Assembly (NCBI GenBank): GCA_948852945.1
Contig: CAQPBJ010000020.1
Coordinates: forward strand, 1 to 27,584
Source: an uncultured Clostridia bacterium
GTDB lineage: Bacteria > Bacillota > Clostridia > TANB77 > CAG-508
Reading direction: 5' to 3'
DNA length: 27,584 nucleotides
Below, piece by piece: positions 6,546 to 14,402 of this stretch (the stretch's first letter is position 1; every line of letters starts with the position of its first letter). The notes beneath the pieces are model-generated. The model searched no databases, was not told the DNA's origin, and saw only the letters and a list, made by a program, of their open reading frames with translations. The translations under genes and the position numbers were made by a program.

Positions 6546-8183
6546 ATGTCAAAAGATATTAAAAATGGAGAAGATGCAAGAAAATCTTTATTAGAAGGTG
6601 TAAATAAACTTGCTGATACAGTTAAAGTTACATTAGGTCCAAAGGGAAGAAATGTAGTATTAGATAAAAATTTTGGTGCACCACTTATTACAAATGATGG
6701 TGTTACTATAGCAAAAGAGATAGAGTTAGAAGATCCTTATGAAAATATGGGAGCTGGATTAGTTAAAGAAGTTTCAATAAAAACTAATGATGTAGCTGGT
6801 GATGGAACTACTACAGCCACAGTTTTAGCTCAAAAAATGATTAAAGAGGGAATAAGAAATATTGCGGCTGGTGCTGATACTATGTCTATAAAAAGAGGTA
6901 TGGATAAAGCTACAGAAAAGGCTGTTGAAGAATTAAAGAAAATTTCTTCAGAAGTTAATGGAAAAGAAGATATAGCTAGAGTAGCTAGTATTTCTGCTAA
7001 TGATGAAGAAATAGGAAATCTAATTGCAGATGCAATGGAGAAAGTTTCTAAAGACGGAGTTATTACTATCGAAGAGTCAAAAACATCTACAACTGATGTA
7101 AAAGTAGTAGAAGGAATGCAATTTGATAAAGGCTATATATCACCATATATGGTTACAGATACTGAAAAGATGGAAGTTATAATGGATAACCCATACATAC
7201 TTTTAACAGATAAAAAAATAAGTTCTATACAAGAAATTTTGCCTTTACTTGAAGAGCTAATGCAACAATCAGGAAAATTATTAATTGTAGCTGATGATAT
7301 AGAAGGAGAGGCATTATCTACATTAATTTTAAATAAATTAAGAGGAGTGCTAAATGTTGTTGCTGTTAAAGCACCAAGTTTTGGTGATTCTAGAAAAGAT
7401 ATGCTTCAAGATATTGCTATTTTAACTGGTGCAACAGTTATTACAGAAGATTTAGGATTAGAACTTAAAGATGCTAATGTAGCAAGTTTAGGTAGAGCAA
7501 AACAAGTTAAAGTGTTAAAAGATAGTACAATTATTGTTGGAGGGGACGGAGAAAAAGAAGAATTAGATTCTAGAATAAAACAAATTAAAGCTAATATAAA
7601 AGAAACTTCTAGTGAATATGATAAAGAAAAGTTACAAGAAAGACTTGCTAAACTTTCTGGAGGAGTAGCTGTTATAGAAGTTGGAGCTGCTACAGAAGTT
7701 GAAATGAAAGAAAAGAAGCTTAGAATTGAAGATGCTTTATCTGCTACTAGAGCTGCTGTTGAAGAAGGAATAGTAGCTGGTGGGGGAACAGCATATATTA
7801 ATATAATTTCTAAAGTTGAGGAATGCTTGAAAGAGGCTAAGGCAGACGAAAAAATTGGTGTTGGAATTATATTAAATGCTTTAGAAGAACCTGTTAGACA
7901 GATAGCGGTAAATGCTGGATTAGAGGGTTCTATAATCCTTGATAAAGTTAAAAATAGTAAGGCTGGAGTCGGTTTTGATGCTAAAAATGAAGAGTATGTT
8001 GATATGAAAAAGAGTGGAATTGTTGATCCAACTAAAGTTACAAGATCTGCTCTTCAAAATGCTGAAAGTATAGCTTCTATGATTTTAACTACAGAAGCTT
8101 GTGTTGTAAATAAAAAAGAAAAATCATGTTCTTGTGGAGGACATGAAGGTGGAAATGGAATGCCTGCAGATATGGGATTCTAA
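6546..8183 (+). CDS. groEL: Chaperonin GroEL (Hsp60)
   Basis: ATP-driven folding chaperonin. The 545 residues cover the equatorial, intermediate and apical domains without gaps; the ATP-binding segments VTLGPKGRNVVLDK and AGDGTTTATVLAQ are intact, as is GGVAVIEVGAATEVE. The C-terminus is unusual: after TTEACVVN comes a short tail KKEKSCSCGGHEGG ending NGMPADMGF, with two closely spaced cysteines and only a trace of the usual GGM repeats. Ribosome sites AAAGGAAG (6528-6535) and GAGG (6538-6541) precede the start. A terminator follows at 8193. Confidence 0.97.
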   Translation: MSKDIKNGEDARKSLLEGVNKLADTVKVTLGPKGRNVVLDKNFGAPLITNDGVTIAKEIELEDPYENMGAGLVKEVSIKTNDVAGDGTTTATVLAQKMIKEGIRNIAAGADTMSIKRGMDKATEKAVEELKKISSEVNGKEDIARVASISANDEEIGNLIADAMEKVSKDGVITIEESKTSTTDVKVVEGMQFDKGYISPYMVTDTEKMEVIMDNPYILLTDKKISSIQEILPLLEELMQQSGKLLIVADDIEGEALSTLILNKLRGVLNVVAVKAPSFGDSRKDMLQDIAILTGATVITEDLGLELKDANVASLGRAKQVKVLKDSTIIVGGDGEKEELDSRIKQIKANIKETSSEYDKEKLQERLAKLSGGVAVIEVGAATEVEMKEKKLRIEDALSATRAAVEEGIVAGGGTAYINIISKVEECLKEAKADEKIGVGIILNALEEPVRQIAVNAGLEGSIILDKVKNSKAGVGFDAKNEEYVDMKKSGIVDPTKVTRSALQNAESIASMILTTEACVVNKKEKSCSCGGHEGGNGMPADMGF

Positions 8184-8192
8184 TTCCGATAT

Positions 8193-8228
8193 AAAAGTTC
8201 CTTAGATTAACTAAGGGACTTTTGCTTT
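8193..8228 (+). terminator. Intrinsic terminator of groESL
   Basis: Left arm 8193-8205 (AAAAGTTCCTTAG), loop ATTAA, right arm 8211-8223 (CTAAGGGACTTTT), with one G-T pair, then a T-rich tail. Its inner 19 bases (8200-8218) recur exactly at 8423-8441. Confidence 0.85.
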
Positions 8229-8243
8229 TTATAATTAAAATAT

Positions 8244-8393
8244 AAGAGATAAATATAGTTTTAAAATGCGCTAGCGACCAAACGAAGCGAACAAAGTGAG
8301 CAAAGTGCGAATTTGAGCAATTGACCTTATAAAAACGGAGTTTTTTATTAAGGTAATTGCGAAGAGTAAATTTTAAAACTATATTTATCTCTT
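8244..8393. repeat. 150-nt nested palindrome between groEL and the cysteine-rich gene
   Basis: Perfect 24-bp inverted arms at 8244-8267 and 8370-8393 enclose a second stem-loop at 8317-8360 (GCAATT and CCTT pairing with AAGG and AATTGC, then AT-rich pairing up to a small GGA loop). The left interior (8268-8316) is less AT-rich than its surroundings and carries iterated GCGAA / GTGAGC / GTGCGAA / GAGC words. No reading frame of note lies inside. It could be a palindromic (MITE- or REP-like) element or a structured RNA. This entry covers most of the gap between groEL and 8458. Confidence 0.7.
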
Positions 8394-8415
8394 GTATTAT
8401 TTTATGCTTTAATAA

Positions 8416-8446
8416 AAAAATCCCTTAGATTAACTAAGGGATTTTT
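8416..8446. terminator. Second copy of the CCTTAG-ATTAA-CTAAGG terminator, bidirectional
   Basis: A perfect 13-bp stem, AAAAATCCCTTAG (8416-8428) with CTAAGGGATTTTT (8434-8446), around the same ATTAA loop as the groESL terminator. A runs on the minus side make it a good terminator for the minus-strand gene ending at 8458. Confidence 0.8.
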
Positions 8447-8457
8447 GACTTTAGAAA

Positions 8458-8571
8458 TTAGCAACCGCAGTTTCTATTTCCACCACAACAACAGAATATG
8501 ATTATTAATAATAGAACAATCCATAAGCAGTCATCACCAAATCCACATCCACAACCTCTATTTTCTGGCAT
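8458..8571 (-). CDS. Small cysteine-rich glycine-rich protein, 37 aa, possibly sporulation-related
   Basis: The protein starts MPENRGCGCGFGDDC, continues with a hydrophobic segment (LWIVLLLIIIF, residues 16-26) and ends CCCGGNRNCGC: eight cysteines in 37 residues around one membrane-like stretch. This architecture matches the very short Cys-rich proteins of Clostridia often annotated as chorion-class high-cysteine or YjcZ-like; assignment to a spore role is inference. Support for a real gene: an AAAGGGGGG ribosome-site-like run (minus strand, 8579-8587) seven bases before the ATG, the downstream bidirectional terminator at 8416-8446, and a sigma-K-like promoter at 8634-8660. No other gene overlaps it. 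Confidence 0.78.
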   Translation of the reverse strand: MPENRGCGCGFGDDCLWIVLLLIIIFCCCGGNRNCGC

Positions 8572-8633
8572 ACTAATTCCCCCCTTTGCAACTAAAGCAT
8601 CCGTAGCTTTTTAAGTATTTCCTTGGTATATTA

Positions 8634-8660
8634 TATAGTATGAAAAATAAAAAAAACTGT
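8634..8660 (-). promoter_or_regulatory. Candidate sigma-K-type sporulation promoter
   Basis: On the minus strand: AC (8659-8660), exactly 16 bases, then CATACTATA (8634-8642). This fits the established sigma-K consensus AC-N16/17-CATANNNTA. The same place also holds TATAAT-like sequence, but no TTGACA-like -35 is found upstream. The leader to the cysteine-rich gene is about 60 bases. Confidence 0.5.
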
Positions 8661-8683
8661 GATTAAAAAAAGAATAAAATGTA

Positions 8684-8713
8684 TATACAAATATAAAAGT
8701 TTAATGATATAAT
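8684..8713 (+). promoter_or_regulatory. Promoter of mutL
   Basis: Perfect -10 TATAAT (8708-8713) with a weak -35 TATACA (8684-8689), 18-base spacer. Confidence 0.6.
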
Positions 8714-8755
8714 ACAGACACAAAGTAGGATGTAGATTTTTTTGGAGGAGTATAA

Positions 8756-11032
8756 ATGGGAAATATTGTATTATTAGATGATCTAACAATTAATAAAATT
8801 GCTGCTGGTGAGGTGGTTGAAAGGCCAGCTTCCGTAGTAAAAGAGATGGTAGAAAATTCTATAGATGCAGGTGCAACAAAGATAACTGTTGAAATAAAAA
8901 ATGGTGGTATTTCTTTTATAAGAATTTCTGATAATGGAAAAGGTATTGCAGAAGATGATATGGAAATGGCTTTTGAAAGACATGCTACTAGCAAAATTAG
9001 AGTAGCAGAAGATATTACAAAAGTAATGTCTATGGGGTTTAGAGGTGAGGCTTTAGCAAGTGTTGCATCCATTGCAAATGTAGAAATGATTTCAAGAACA
9101 AAAGATTCAAGTATAGGTCATAAAATTGTTGTAGAAGGTGGAAAAATATTAGAACAAACTGAAGTTGGAGCACCTGTAGGTACAACAATTACTGTAAAAA
9201 AATTATTTTTCAATACTCCAGTAAGATATAAATTTTTGAAAAAAGATTATACAGAATCAGGATATATTGAAGATGCTATTACTAGATTAGCTTTAGTAAA
9301 TAAAGATATATCTTTTAAACTAATTAATTCAGGAAAAACTGTTATACAAACTACAGGTAATGGCGATGAAAAAGATGTTATATATAGCATTTATGGAAAA
9401 GATGTTGCAGAAGCAATAATTAATACAGAATATGAATATGAAGGAATACAAATTTCAGGAGTAGTTGGAAAACCTGAAATTGCTAGATCAAATCGTTCAA
9501 ATCAATTATATTTTGTTAACGGAAGATTTATAAAAGATAGAACTTTAACTGCAGCAGCAGAGCAGGCTTTTAAAGGTATGATTCCTATTAACAAATATGG
9601 ATTTTTAGTTTTGAATCTTCAAATGGATCCAGCATTAGTAGATGTTAATGTTCATCCTGCTAAATTAGAAGTTAGATTCGAAGAAGAAAATAAAGTTTTT
9701 AAAGCTGTATATTATGCAATAAAAGATGCTTTATCTAAAAAAGAATTAATTGAAAATGTAGCAGAAGACAAACCAGAAGAAGTTGAAACTAAAGAAGAAA
9801 AGCAACCTGAGGAAGTATCTGAAGAAGTAGTTGATGAGAAAGAGAAAAATCTTTTAGAATTTAGACAAGGGCTAAAGGAATTAGGTATTGCTGAAGCTTC
9901 TACAGCAACAAATACAGCATTATCAGATTTAGAAAAACTAGATAATCAGGAAGAAAGCAAAGAAACTGAAAAAGTTGAAGATGAAGTTGCAGAAGAAATT
10001 TCTATTCCATCTGAAGAAAAAGTTCAAGAGATGACAGAAGAACTTATTAAACAAAGAGAGTCAGAAGAAATTTTAAAAGAAGCTATTAAAAATAGTAAAT
10101 TAGAAAATCCTTTAAACAAAGGAAATGTAGTAAAAGAAGAACCAACAAAATTTAACGATATGTATGCAAAAATTTTTGGAAATAAGTCTGTACAAGCAGT
10201 TGATTCTACAGAAGTAGATAAAGAACTTTCAGAAGATGAGAAAAAGATGCTAGAAGAAATTAAAAGTACAGTTAGGCCAGAAAAAAATGTAGCAGAAGCA
10301 GAAGTCGTAGAAGCAACAGAAATAGAAAATGAAGATGATAATGATATAGAAAAATATGAAAAAGTAGAAGACGAAAATAAAGAAAATGCCATAGAAGAAA
10401 TTTTAATAACAAATGAAAATACAGAACAACTAGAAGAATTTAAAAATATGGCAGATAAGAATTACAAATTTATTGGTATTGCTTTTTCAACATATATCAT
10501 TGTAGAAATTGAAAATGAAATGTATATTATAGATCAACATGCAGCACATGAAAGAATTATGTATGAAAAAGTAAAAGAAAATTATTATAGTGAAGAAGAA
10601 AAAGATTCTCAAATGATGTTATTACCAGACATTATAAATCTTTCACACAAGGAAACAGAGATTATAAAAGAAAATCAAGAAATGTTTGAAAAAGCTGGTT
10701 TTTCATTTGAAGCTTTTGGAGAAAATACTTTAAAATTAAATGGAGTTCCAAATATTTGTATTGATATGAATACGAAACAATTATTTTTAGAACTTCTTGA
10801 TGAAATTGATAATTATGGTAAAACAGATAGACAAGAAAAAGAAGAAAGATTTATAGCAACTATTGCATGTAAATCAGCGGTTAAAGCAAAAATGAAACTT
10901 ACAGAAAGAGAAGTAGATAAATTAATGGAAAGATTACTTGAATTACCAAATCCTTTTACTTGTCCACATGGAAGACCTACAGCTATTAAAATGACAAAAT
11001 ATGATATAGAAAGAAAGTTTGCTAGAAAATAG
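8756..11032 (+). CDS. mutL: DNA mismatch repair endonuclease MutL
   Basis: Couples MutS mismatch recognition to strand incision. The N-terminal GHKL ATPase has E33-N34 followed by SIDAG, then DNGKGI, ATSKI and GFRGEAL. The C-terminal domain has the nuclease motif DQHAxxExxxxE (D593-Q594-H595-A596, E599, E604), an ACK motif (C705) and CPHGRP (C736-P741), so it should nick DNA as in methylation-independent repair. At 758 aa it is longer than most MutL proteins (about 600-680). The excess is an acidic Glu/Lys-rich linker of about 220 residues (roughly 340-565). mutS is not immediately upstream. The start follows GGAGGAG near 8743-8749. It forms a unit with miaA, 14 bases downstream. Confidence 0.95.
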   Translation: MGNIVLLDDLTINKIAAGEVVERPASVVKEMVENSIDAGATKITVEIKNGGISFIRISDNGKGIAEDDMEMAFERHATSKIRVAEDITKVMSMGFRGEALASVASIANVEMISRTKDSSIGHKIVVEGGKILEQTEVGAPVGTTITVKKLFFNTPVRYKFLKKDYTESGYIEDAITRLALVNKDISFKLINSGKTVIQTTGNGDEKDVIYSIYGKDVAEAIINTEYEYEGIQISGVVGKPEIARSNRSNQLYFVNGRFIKDRTLTAAAEQAFKGMIPINKYGFLVLNLQMDPALVDVNVHPAKLEVRFEEENKVFKAVYYAIKDALSKKELIENVAEDKPEEVETKEEKQPEEVSEEVVDEKEKNLLEFRQGLKELGIAEASTATNTALSDLEKLDNQEESKETEKVEDEVAEEISIPSEEKVQEMTEELIKQRESEEILKEAIKNSKLENPLNKGNVVKEEPTKFNDMYAKIFGNKSVQAVDSTEVDKELSEDEKKMLEEIKSTVRPEKNVAEAEVVEATEIENEDDNDIEKYEKVEDENKENAIEEILITNENTEQLEEFKNMADKNYKFIGIAFSTYIIVEIENEMYIIDQHAAHERIMYEKVKENYYSEEEKDSQMMLLPDIINLSHKETEIIKENQEMFEKAGFSFEAFGENTLKLNGVPNICIDMNTKQLFLELLDEIDNYGKTDRQEKEERFIATIACKSAVKAKMKLTEREVDKLMERLLELPNPFTCPHGRPTAIKMTKYDIERKFARK

Positions 11033-11046
11033 AAAGGGATTTTTAT

Positions 11047-11973
11047 ATGGATAAAGCCAAAGTTATTGTAATTGCTGGTCCTACTGCATCTGGGAAAACG
11101 TCTTTATCTATTGAACTTGCTAAAAAGATTAATGGAGAAGTTATTTCAAGTGATTCTATGCAAATATATAAAGATATGACAATAGGAACAGCGAAACCAA
11201 CTTTAGAGGAGATGGATGGAATTTCTCATCATTTGATTGATTTTGTTTCGCCTGATAGTAGATATTCTGTTGCTGATTTTAAGAAAGATGCTGAAAAAGC
11301 TATTGATGACATTGTTTCTAGAGGAAAAGTTCCTATAGTTGTTGGAGGAACTGGATTATATATTGATACTCTAATTTATGGAATTGAATATCCAGAGTTA
11401 GATTTAGATGAAGAATATAGAAAAGAGTTAATGCAAAAGGCTGAATCAGAAGAAGGGTTAGCAGAATTATATGAGCAAGCAAAAAAAATAGATCCACAAG
11501 CAATAGAAAAGATAAGTTCGAGTGATAAAAAACGAATTACTAGAATTTTAGAAGTGTATAAGGCAACAGGTAAAACTAAAACAGAGCTTGAAAAAATTTC
11601 TAGAATTAATGGCGTTAAATATGATTATAGAGTGTTTGCCATAGGAATGGATAGAGAAAAACTTTATGAAAGAATTAATTTGCGTGTTGATATAATGATG
11701 AAGCAAGGATTAGTAGATGAAGTCAAAGAATTAGTAAAAAAATATTCTAAATTTCCAACTGCTATGCAAGGTTTAGGGTATAAAGAAGTTGTTGAATTCT
11801 TAAATGGTGATATTACTGAGCAAGAAATGATTGATAAAATAAAGCAAGAGAGCAGGAGATATGCCAAAAGACAACTTACTTGGTTCAGAAAAAATAAAGA
11901 AATTATCTGGATTAATGGTTTGGAAGATAAACAAAAAAATATTGAGTTAATTATTAATGAAGCAGAACTTTAA
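11047..11973 (+). CDS. miaA: tRNA dimethylallyltransferase MiaA
   Basis: Transfers the dimethylallyl group to A37 of tRNAs reading UNN codons, the first step towards ms2i6A. P-loop GPTASGKT is at residues 11-18, SSDSMQIY at 34-41, GTAKP and the VVGGTGLYID segment follow, and GLGYKEVVEFL with RRYAKRQLTWFRK lies in the C-terminal part. The length of 308 aa is typical. The ribosome site is AAAGGG just after the mutL stop. mutL-miaA is a common pairing, but hfq, often next, is absent here. Confidence 0.96.
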   Translation: MDKAKVIVIAGPTASGKTSLSIELAKKINGEVISSDSMQIYKDMTIGTAKPTLEEMDGISHHLIDFVSPDSRYSVADFKKDAEKAIDDIVSRGKVPIVVGGTGLYIDTLIYGIEYPELDLDEEYRKELMQKAESEEGLAELYEQAKKIDPQAIEKISSSDKKRITRILEVYKATGKTKTELEKISRINGVKYDYRVFAIGMDREKLYERINLRVDIMMKQGLVDEVKELVKKYSKFPTAMQGLGYKEVVEFLNGDITEQEMIDKIKQESRRYAKRQLTWFRKNKEIIWINGLEDKQKNIELIINEAEL

Positions 11974-11989
11974 AATATAGTGGAAAGGA

Positions 11990-13234
11990 ATGTTTATTGA
12001 CTTGAGAGAACAAAAGAAAACATCAAAGAAAATATTATTTAGAATAGTATTATTTATACTAGTAGTAATTTTAATTTCTTATTTGATTTATAATACCATT
12101 AGATTAATTATGAGACCTGCAGATACATTTGTTGTCGAACAGGGTGTTCTTAGTGTGTCAGAAGTAAAAGATGCTTATGTTATTCGAAATGAAGTGGTTT
12201 TACAAGGAAATAATTATAAAAATGGGATGGAAAAAGTTATTGCAGAAGGAAAGAAAGTTGCAAAAGGTGATTCAGTTTTTAGATATTACGTTAATGGAGA
12301 AGAAACAATAAAAAATGAAATTGCAGAATTAGATAAGCAAATTCAAGAAGCTCAAAAAAATGAAGAACCAATATCTACAGCTGATATTGAAATATTAAAG
12401 CGAAAAATTAGAGAAGCAGAAGAAAAAATATATGACTCAAATAGTAAAGAAGAGATTGAAAAATATAAAAAAGAAATAGAAGATTATACATATAAAATTT
12501 CAGTAATAGTTGGGGACAGTAGTCCAGCTGGTTCATATTTAAAGGATTTAATTAATAAGAAAACAGAGTATTTGAATAAACTTACTGATGGTGCAGAAGA
12601 AATTATTACTACAGATAGTGGAATTGTGTCATATAGAATAGATAATATGGAACAGCTTTTTACGACAACAGATTTTAATTATTTAACATCATCTTTTTTG
12701 ACTAATTTAAATTTGAAAACAGGAGAAATAATTGAAAATAGTACTGAAAAAGGAAAAATAATTACAGACTTTTATTGTTATTTGGCTATTGAAATGAATT
12801 CAGAATCTGCTATGAATGCTAAAGTTGGCGATAAAGTAAAAATTCAATATGATACTGATTCTATAGTATCTTCTGAAATTGTGCATATAAATGATGGTGA
12901 AAAGAGTAAAATTTTAGTATTTAAAGTTGATGATTTACCAGAAAAGATGATAAGTTATAGAAAAATTTCAGTAGAAATAATTTGGTGGGAACATACAGGA
13001 TTAAAAGTTCCAAATTCAGCTTTAATCGAAGAGAATGGAAAAAAATATGTAGAAAGAAATCGTGCTGGATATAATGCAAAAGTTTTAGTAAAAATTTTAA
13101 AGCAAGATGATTCATATGCAATAATAGATAATTATACTACTGATGAATTAAAAGAAATGGGGTATTCATATGATGAAATTGTTAATATGTATAGTATTAA
13201 GCAATATGATAAAGTAGTCGTTAATAGTAAATAA
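11990..13234 (+). CDS. HlyD-like membrane-fusion-type protein upstream of sepF
   Basis: The 414-aa protein has one N-terminal membrane segment (about residues 17-37), a beta-rich segment, a coiled-coil hairpin (about 105-165, EIAELDKQIQEAQK to EIEKYKKEIEDYTYKI), then a beta-barrel-like C-terminal region. This layout resembles HlyD/MFP periplasmic adaptor proteins; proteins of this kind occur near sepF in Clostridia. No partner ABC transporter or permease is nearby, so an efflux role is not supported. Start uncertainty: AAAGGA (11984-11989) abuts the ATG, which is too close. An in-frame TTG at 12002 (12 bases after) or ATT at 11996 may be the real start. It lies 16 bases after miaA. Confidence 0.75.
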   Translation: MFIDLREQKKTSKKILFRIVLFILVVILISYLIYNTIRLIMRPADTFVVEQGVLSVSEVKDAYVIRNEVVLQGNNYKNGMEKVIAEGKKVAKGDSVFRYYVNGEETIKNEIAELDKQIQEAQKNEEPISTADIEILKRKIREAEEKIYDSNSKEEIEKYKKEIEDYTYKISVIVGDSSPAGSYLKDLINKKTEYLNKLTDGAEEIITTDSGIVSYRIDNMEQLFTTTDFNYLTSSFLTNLNLKTGEIIENSTEKGKIITDFYCYLAIEMNSESAMNAKVGDKVKIQYDTDSIVSSEIVHINDGEKSKILVFKVDDLPEKMISYRKISVEIIWWEHTGLKVPNSALIEENGKKYVERNRAGYNAKVLVKILKQDDSYAIIDNYTTDELKEMGYSYDEIVNMYSIKQYDKVVVNSK

Positions 13235-13289
13235 TGTTACAAAAATATTACAAGAAAATTAAGAATAATTAACAATATTCAAAATTGTA

Positions 13290-13320
13290 TTGACATATTT
13301 TTTTAAAAGACGGATACTAT
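13290..13320 (+). promoter_or_regulatory. Promoter of sepF-divIVA
   Basis: Perfect -35 TTGACA (13290-13295). The -10 is GATACT (13313-13318, 17-base spacer) or TACTAT (13315-13320, 19-base spacer). A TTACAA/ATTAAG motif at 13248-13263 lies just upstream. Confidence 0.7.
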
Positions 13321-13365
13321 ATGCAGTAATTAAAATTTAAATGAATAAGTTTGGGAGGAAATTAA

Positions 13366-13848
13366 ATGGCTAATGCAGTTGTAAATAAAATATTAGATTT
13401 TTTAGGTGTTGATAATGGAGAAGCTATAGAAGATGAAGAATTATTAGATAATGAATATGCAGATATATATGAAGATGAAGAAGAATTACCAGTTGAAGAA
13501 GAAAAAAGAGGATTATTCAATACAAGAAAATCTGGTAAAGTTGCTAATTTAGCACAACAACAAATTAAAATGAAAATAGCAAAACCAACATCTTTTGAAC
13601 AAGCAGAAGATATTTGTATCTTATTAAGAGAAAGAAATGCTATTGTTGTTAATTTAGAATATGTTAATAAAGATGTTGCTAGAAGAATTTTAGATGTTAT
13701 TAGTGGAGCTGTTAAAGTTCTAGATGGACATTTTGAAAAAGTTTCTAATTCAATATTTATAGTTGCACCATTTAATTATGATATAGTTAACGATATGACA
13801 AGAGAGGAAATAAAAAATAAACTTTCTGTTTCATGGCTAAATAAATAA
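13366..13848 (+). CDS. sepF: Cell division protein SepF
   Basis: Membrane-associated FtsZ partner that helps build and align the division septum. The first 14 residues (MANAVVNKILDFLG) form the expected amphipathic membrane-binding helix. An acidic linker (about 15-48, rich in E, D and Y) follows, then the SepF/DUF552 core from about residue 66: KIAKPTSFEQAEDIC, RNAIVVNLE, ARRILDVISGAV, and IFIVAPFNYDI. The 160-aa length is typical. The start follows GGGAGGA near 13352-13358. divIVA lies 15 bases downstream in the same unit. ylmG, ylmH and yggS, often in this cluster, are missing here. Confidence 0.95.
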   Translation: MANAVVNKILDFLGVDNGEAIEDEELLDNEYADIYEDEEELPVEEEKRGLFNTRKSGKVANLAQQQIKMKIAKPTSFEQAEDICILLRERNAIVVNLEYVNKDVARRILDVISGAVKVLDGHFEKVSNSIFIVAPFNYDIVNDMTREEIKNKLSVSWLNK

Positions 13849-13863
13849 AATAGGAGGATTACT

Positions 13864-14313
13864 ATGCTTACACCACTAGACATTGAAAATAAGAAATTCC
13901 AAAGAAAAATGATGAATGGTTATAATGTTGATGAAGTAGACGATTTCTTAGACGAAATAACTGTTGATTATGAGAAACTATATAAAGAAAATACAGAATT
14001 ACGTGCAGAAATAGAAAGATCTAAATCAGATATAGATAAATATAAAACAATAGAACAAACACTACAAAATACATTAGTGATGGCTCAAAAAACTGCTGAT
14101 GAAATTAAGGATGCAGCACAAGAAGAAGCTGATAATATAATTAAAAATGCAAGATCAAAAATGCAAGATTCTGTTGATGAATTAGCTAAAGAGTCAGAGA
14201 CAAGAAAAAGAGAATACGCAGAAACTAAAAAACAATTTGATATATATAGAGCAAAAATGGAAGCATTATTAATATCACAATTAGAGTTACTAAAGGATAT
14301 GAAAGAAGATTAA
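13864..14313 (+). CDS. divIVA: Cell division initiation / pole-targeting protein DivIVA
   Basis: Coiled-coil scaffold that recognises curved membrane at septa and poles. The N-terminal DivIVA lipid-binding domain is clear (LTPLDIENKKFQRKMMNGYN then VDEVDDFLDEI, residues 2-32). Nearly all the rest is heptad-rich coiled coil (about 33-140). At 149 aa it is on the short side, without a long C-terminal tail. The start is preceded by TAGGAGG (13851-13857). It is cotranscribed with sepF and ends at the terminator at 14327. Confidence 0.94.
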   Translation: MLTPLDIENKKFQRKMMNGYNVDEVDDFLDEITVDYEKLYKENTELRAEIERSKSDIDKYKTIEQTLQNTLVMAQKTADEIKDAAQEEADNIIKNARSKMQDSVDELAKESETRKREYAETKKQFDIYRAKMEALLISQLELLKDMKED

Positions 14314-14326
14314 CAAAAGATAAAGA

Positions 14327-14357
14327 AAAAGGTTGAGTAAATATCAACCTTTTTTTT
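14327..14357 (+). terminator. Intrinsic terminator of sepF-divIVA
   Basis: AAAAGGTTGA (14327-14336), seven-base loop, TCAACC (14344-14349) followed by eight T. Confidence 0.92.
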
Positions 14358-14402
14358 AGACTATAAAAATATTAGAATGTATGTTTGTGTTAGAAATGTA
14401 TA

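Noticed and set aside
8268..8316. CRISPR-like or tandem repeat from the GCGAA/GAGC words
   Set aside because: The words are four to seven bases, irregularly spaced, without equal-length spacers; better treated as the inside of the palindrome.
10024..10392. Minus-strand Ser/Phe-rich frame opposite mutL
   Set aside because: It is the mirror of the repetitive GAA/AAA codons of the MutL linker, which read as Phe/Ser on the other strand.
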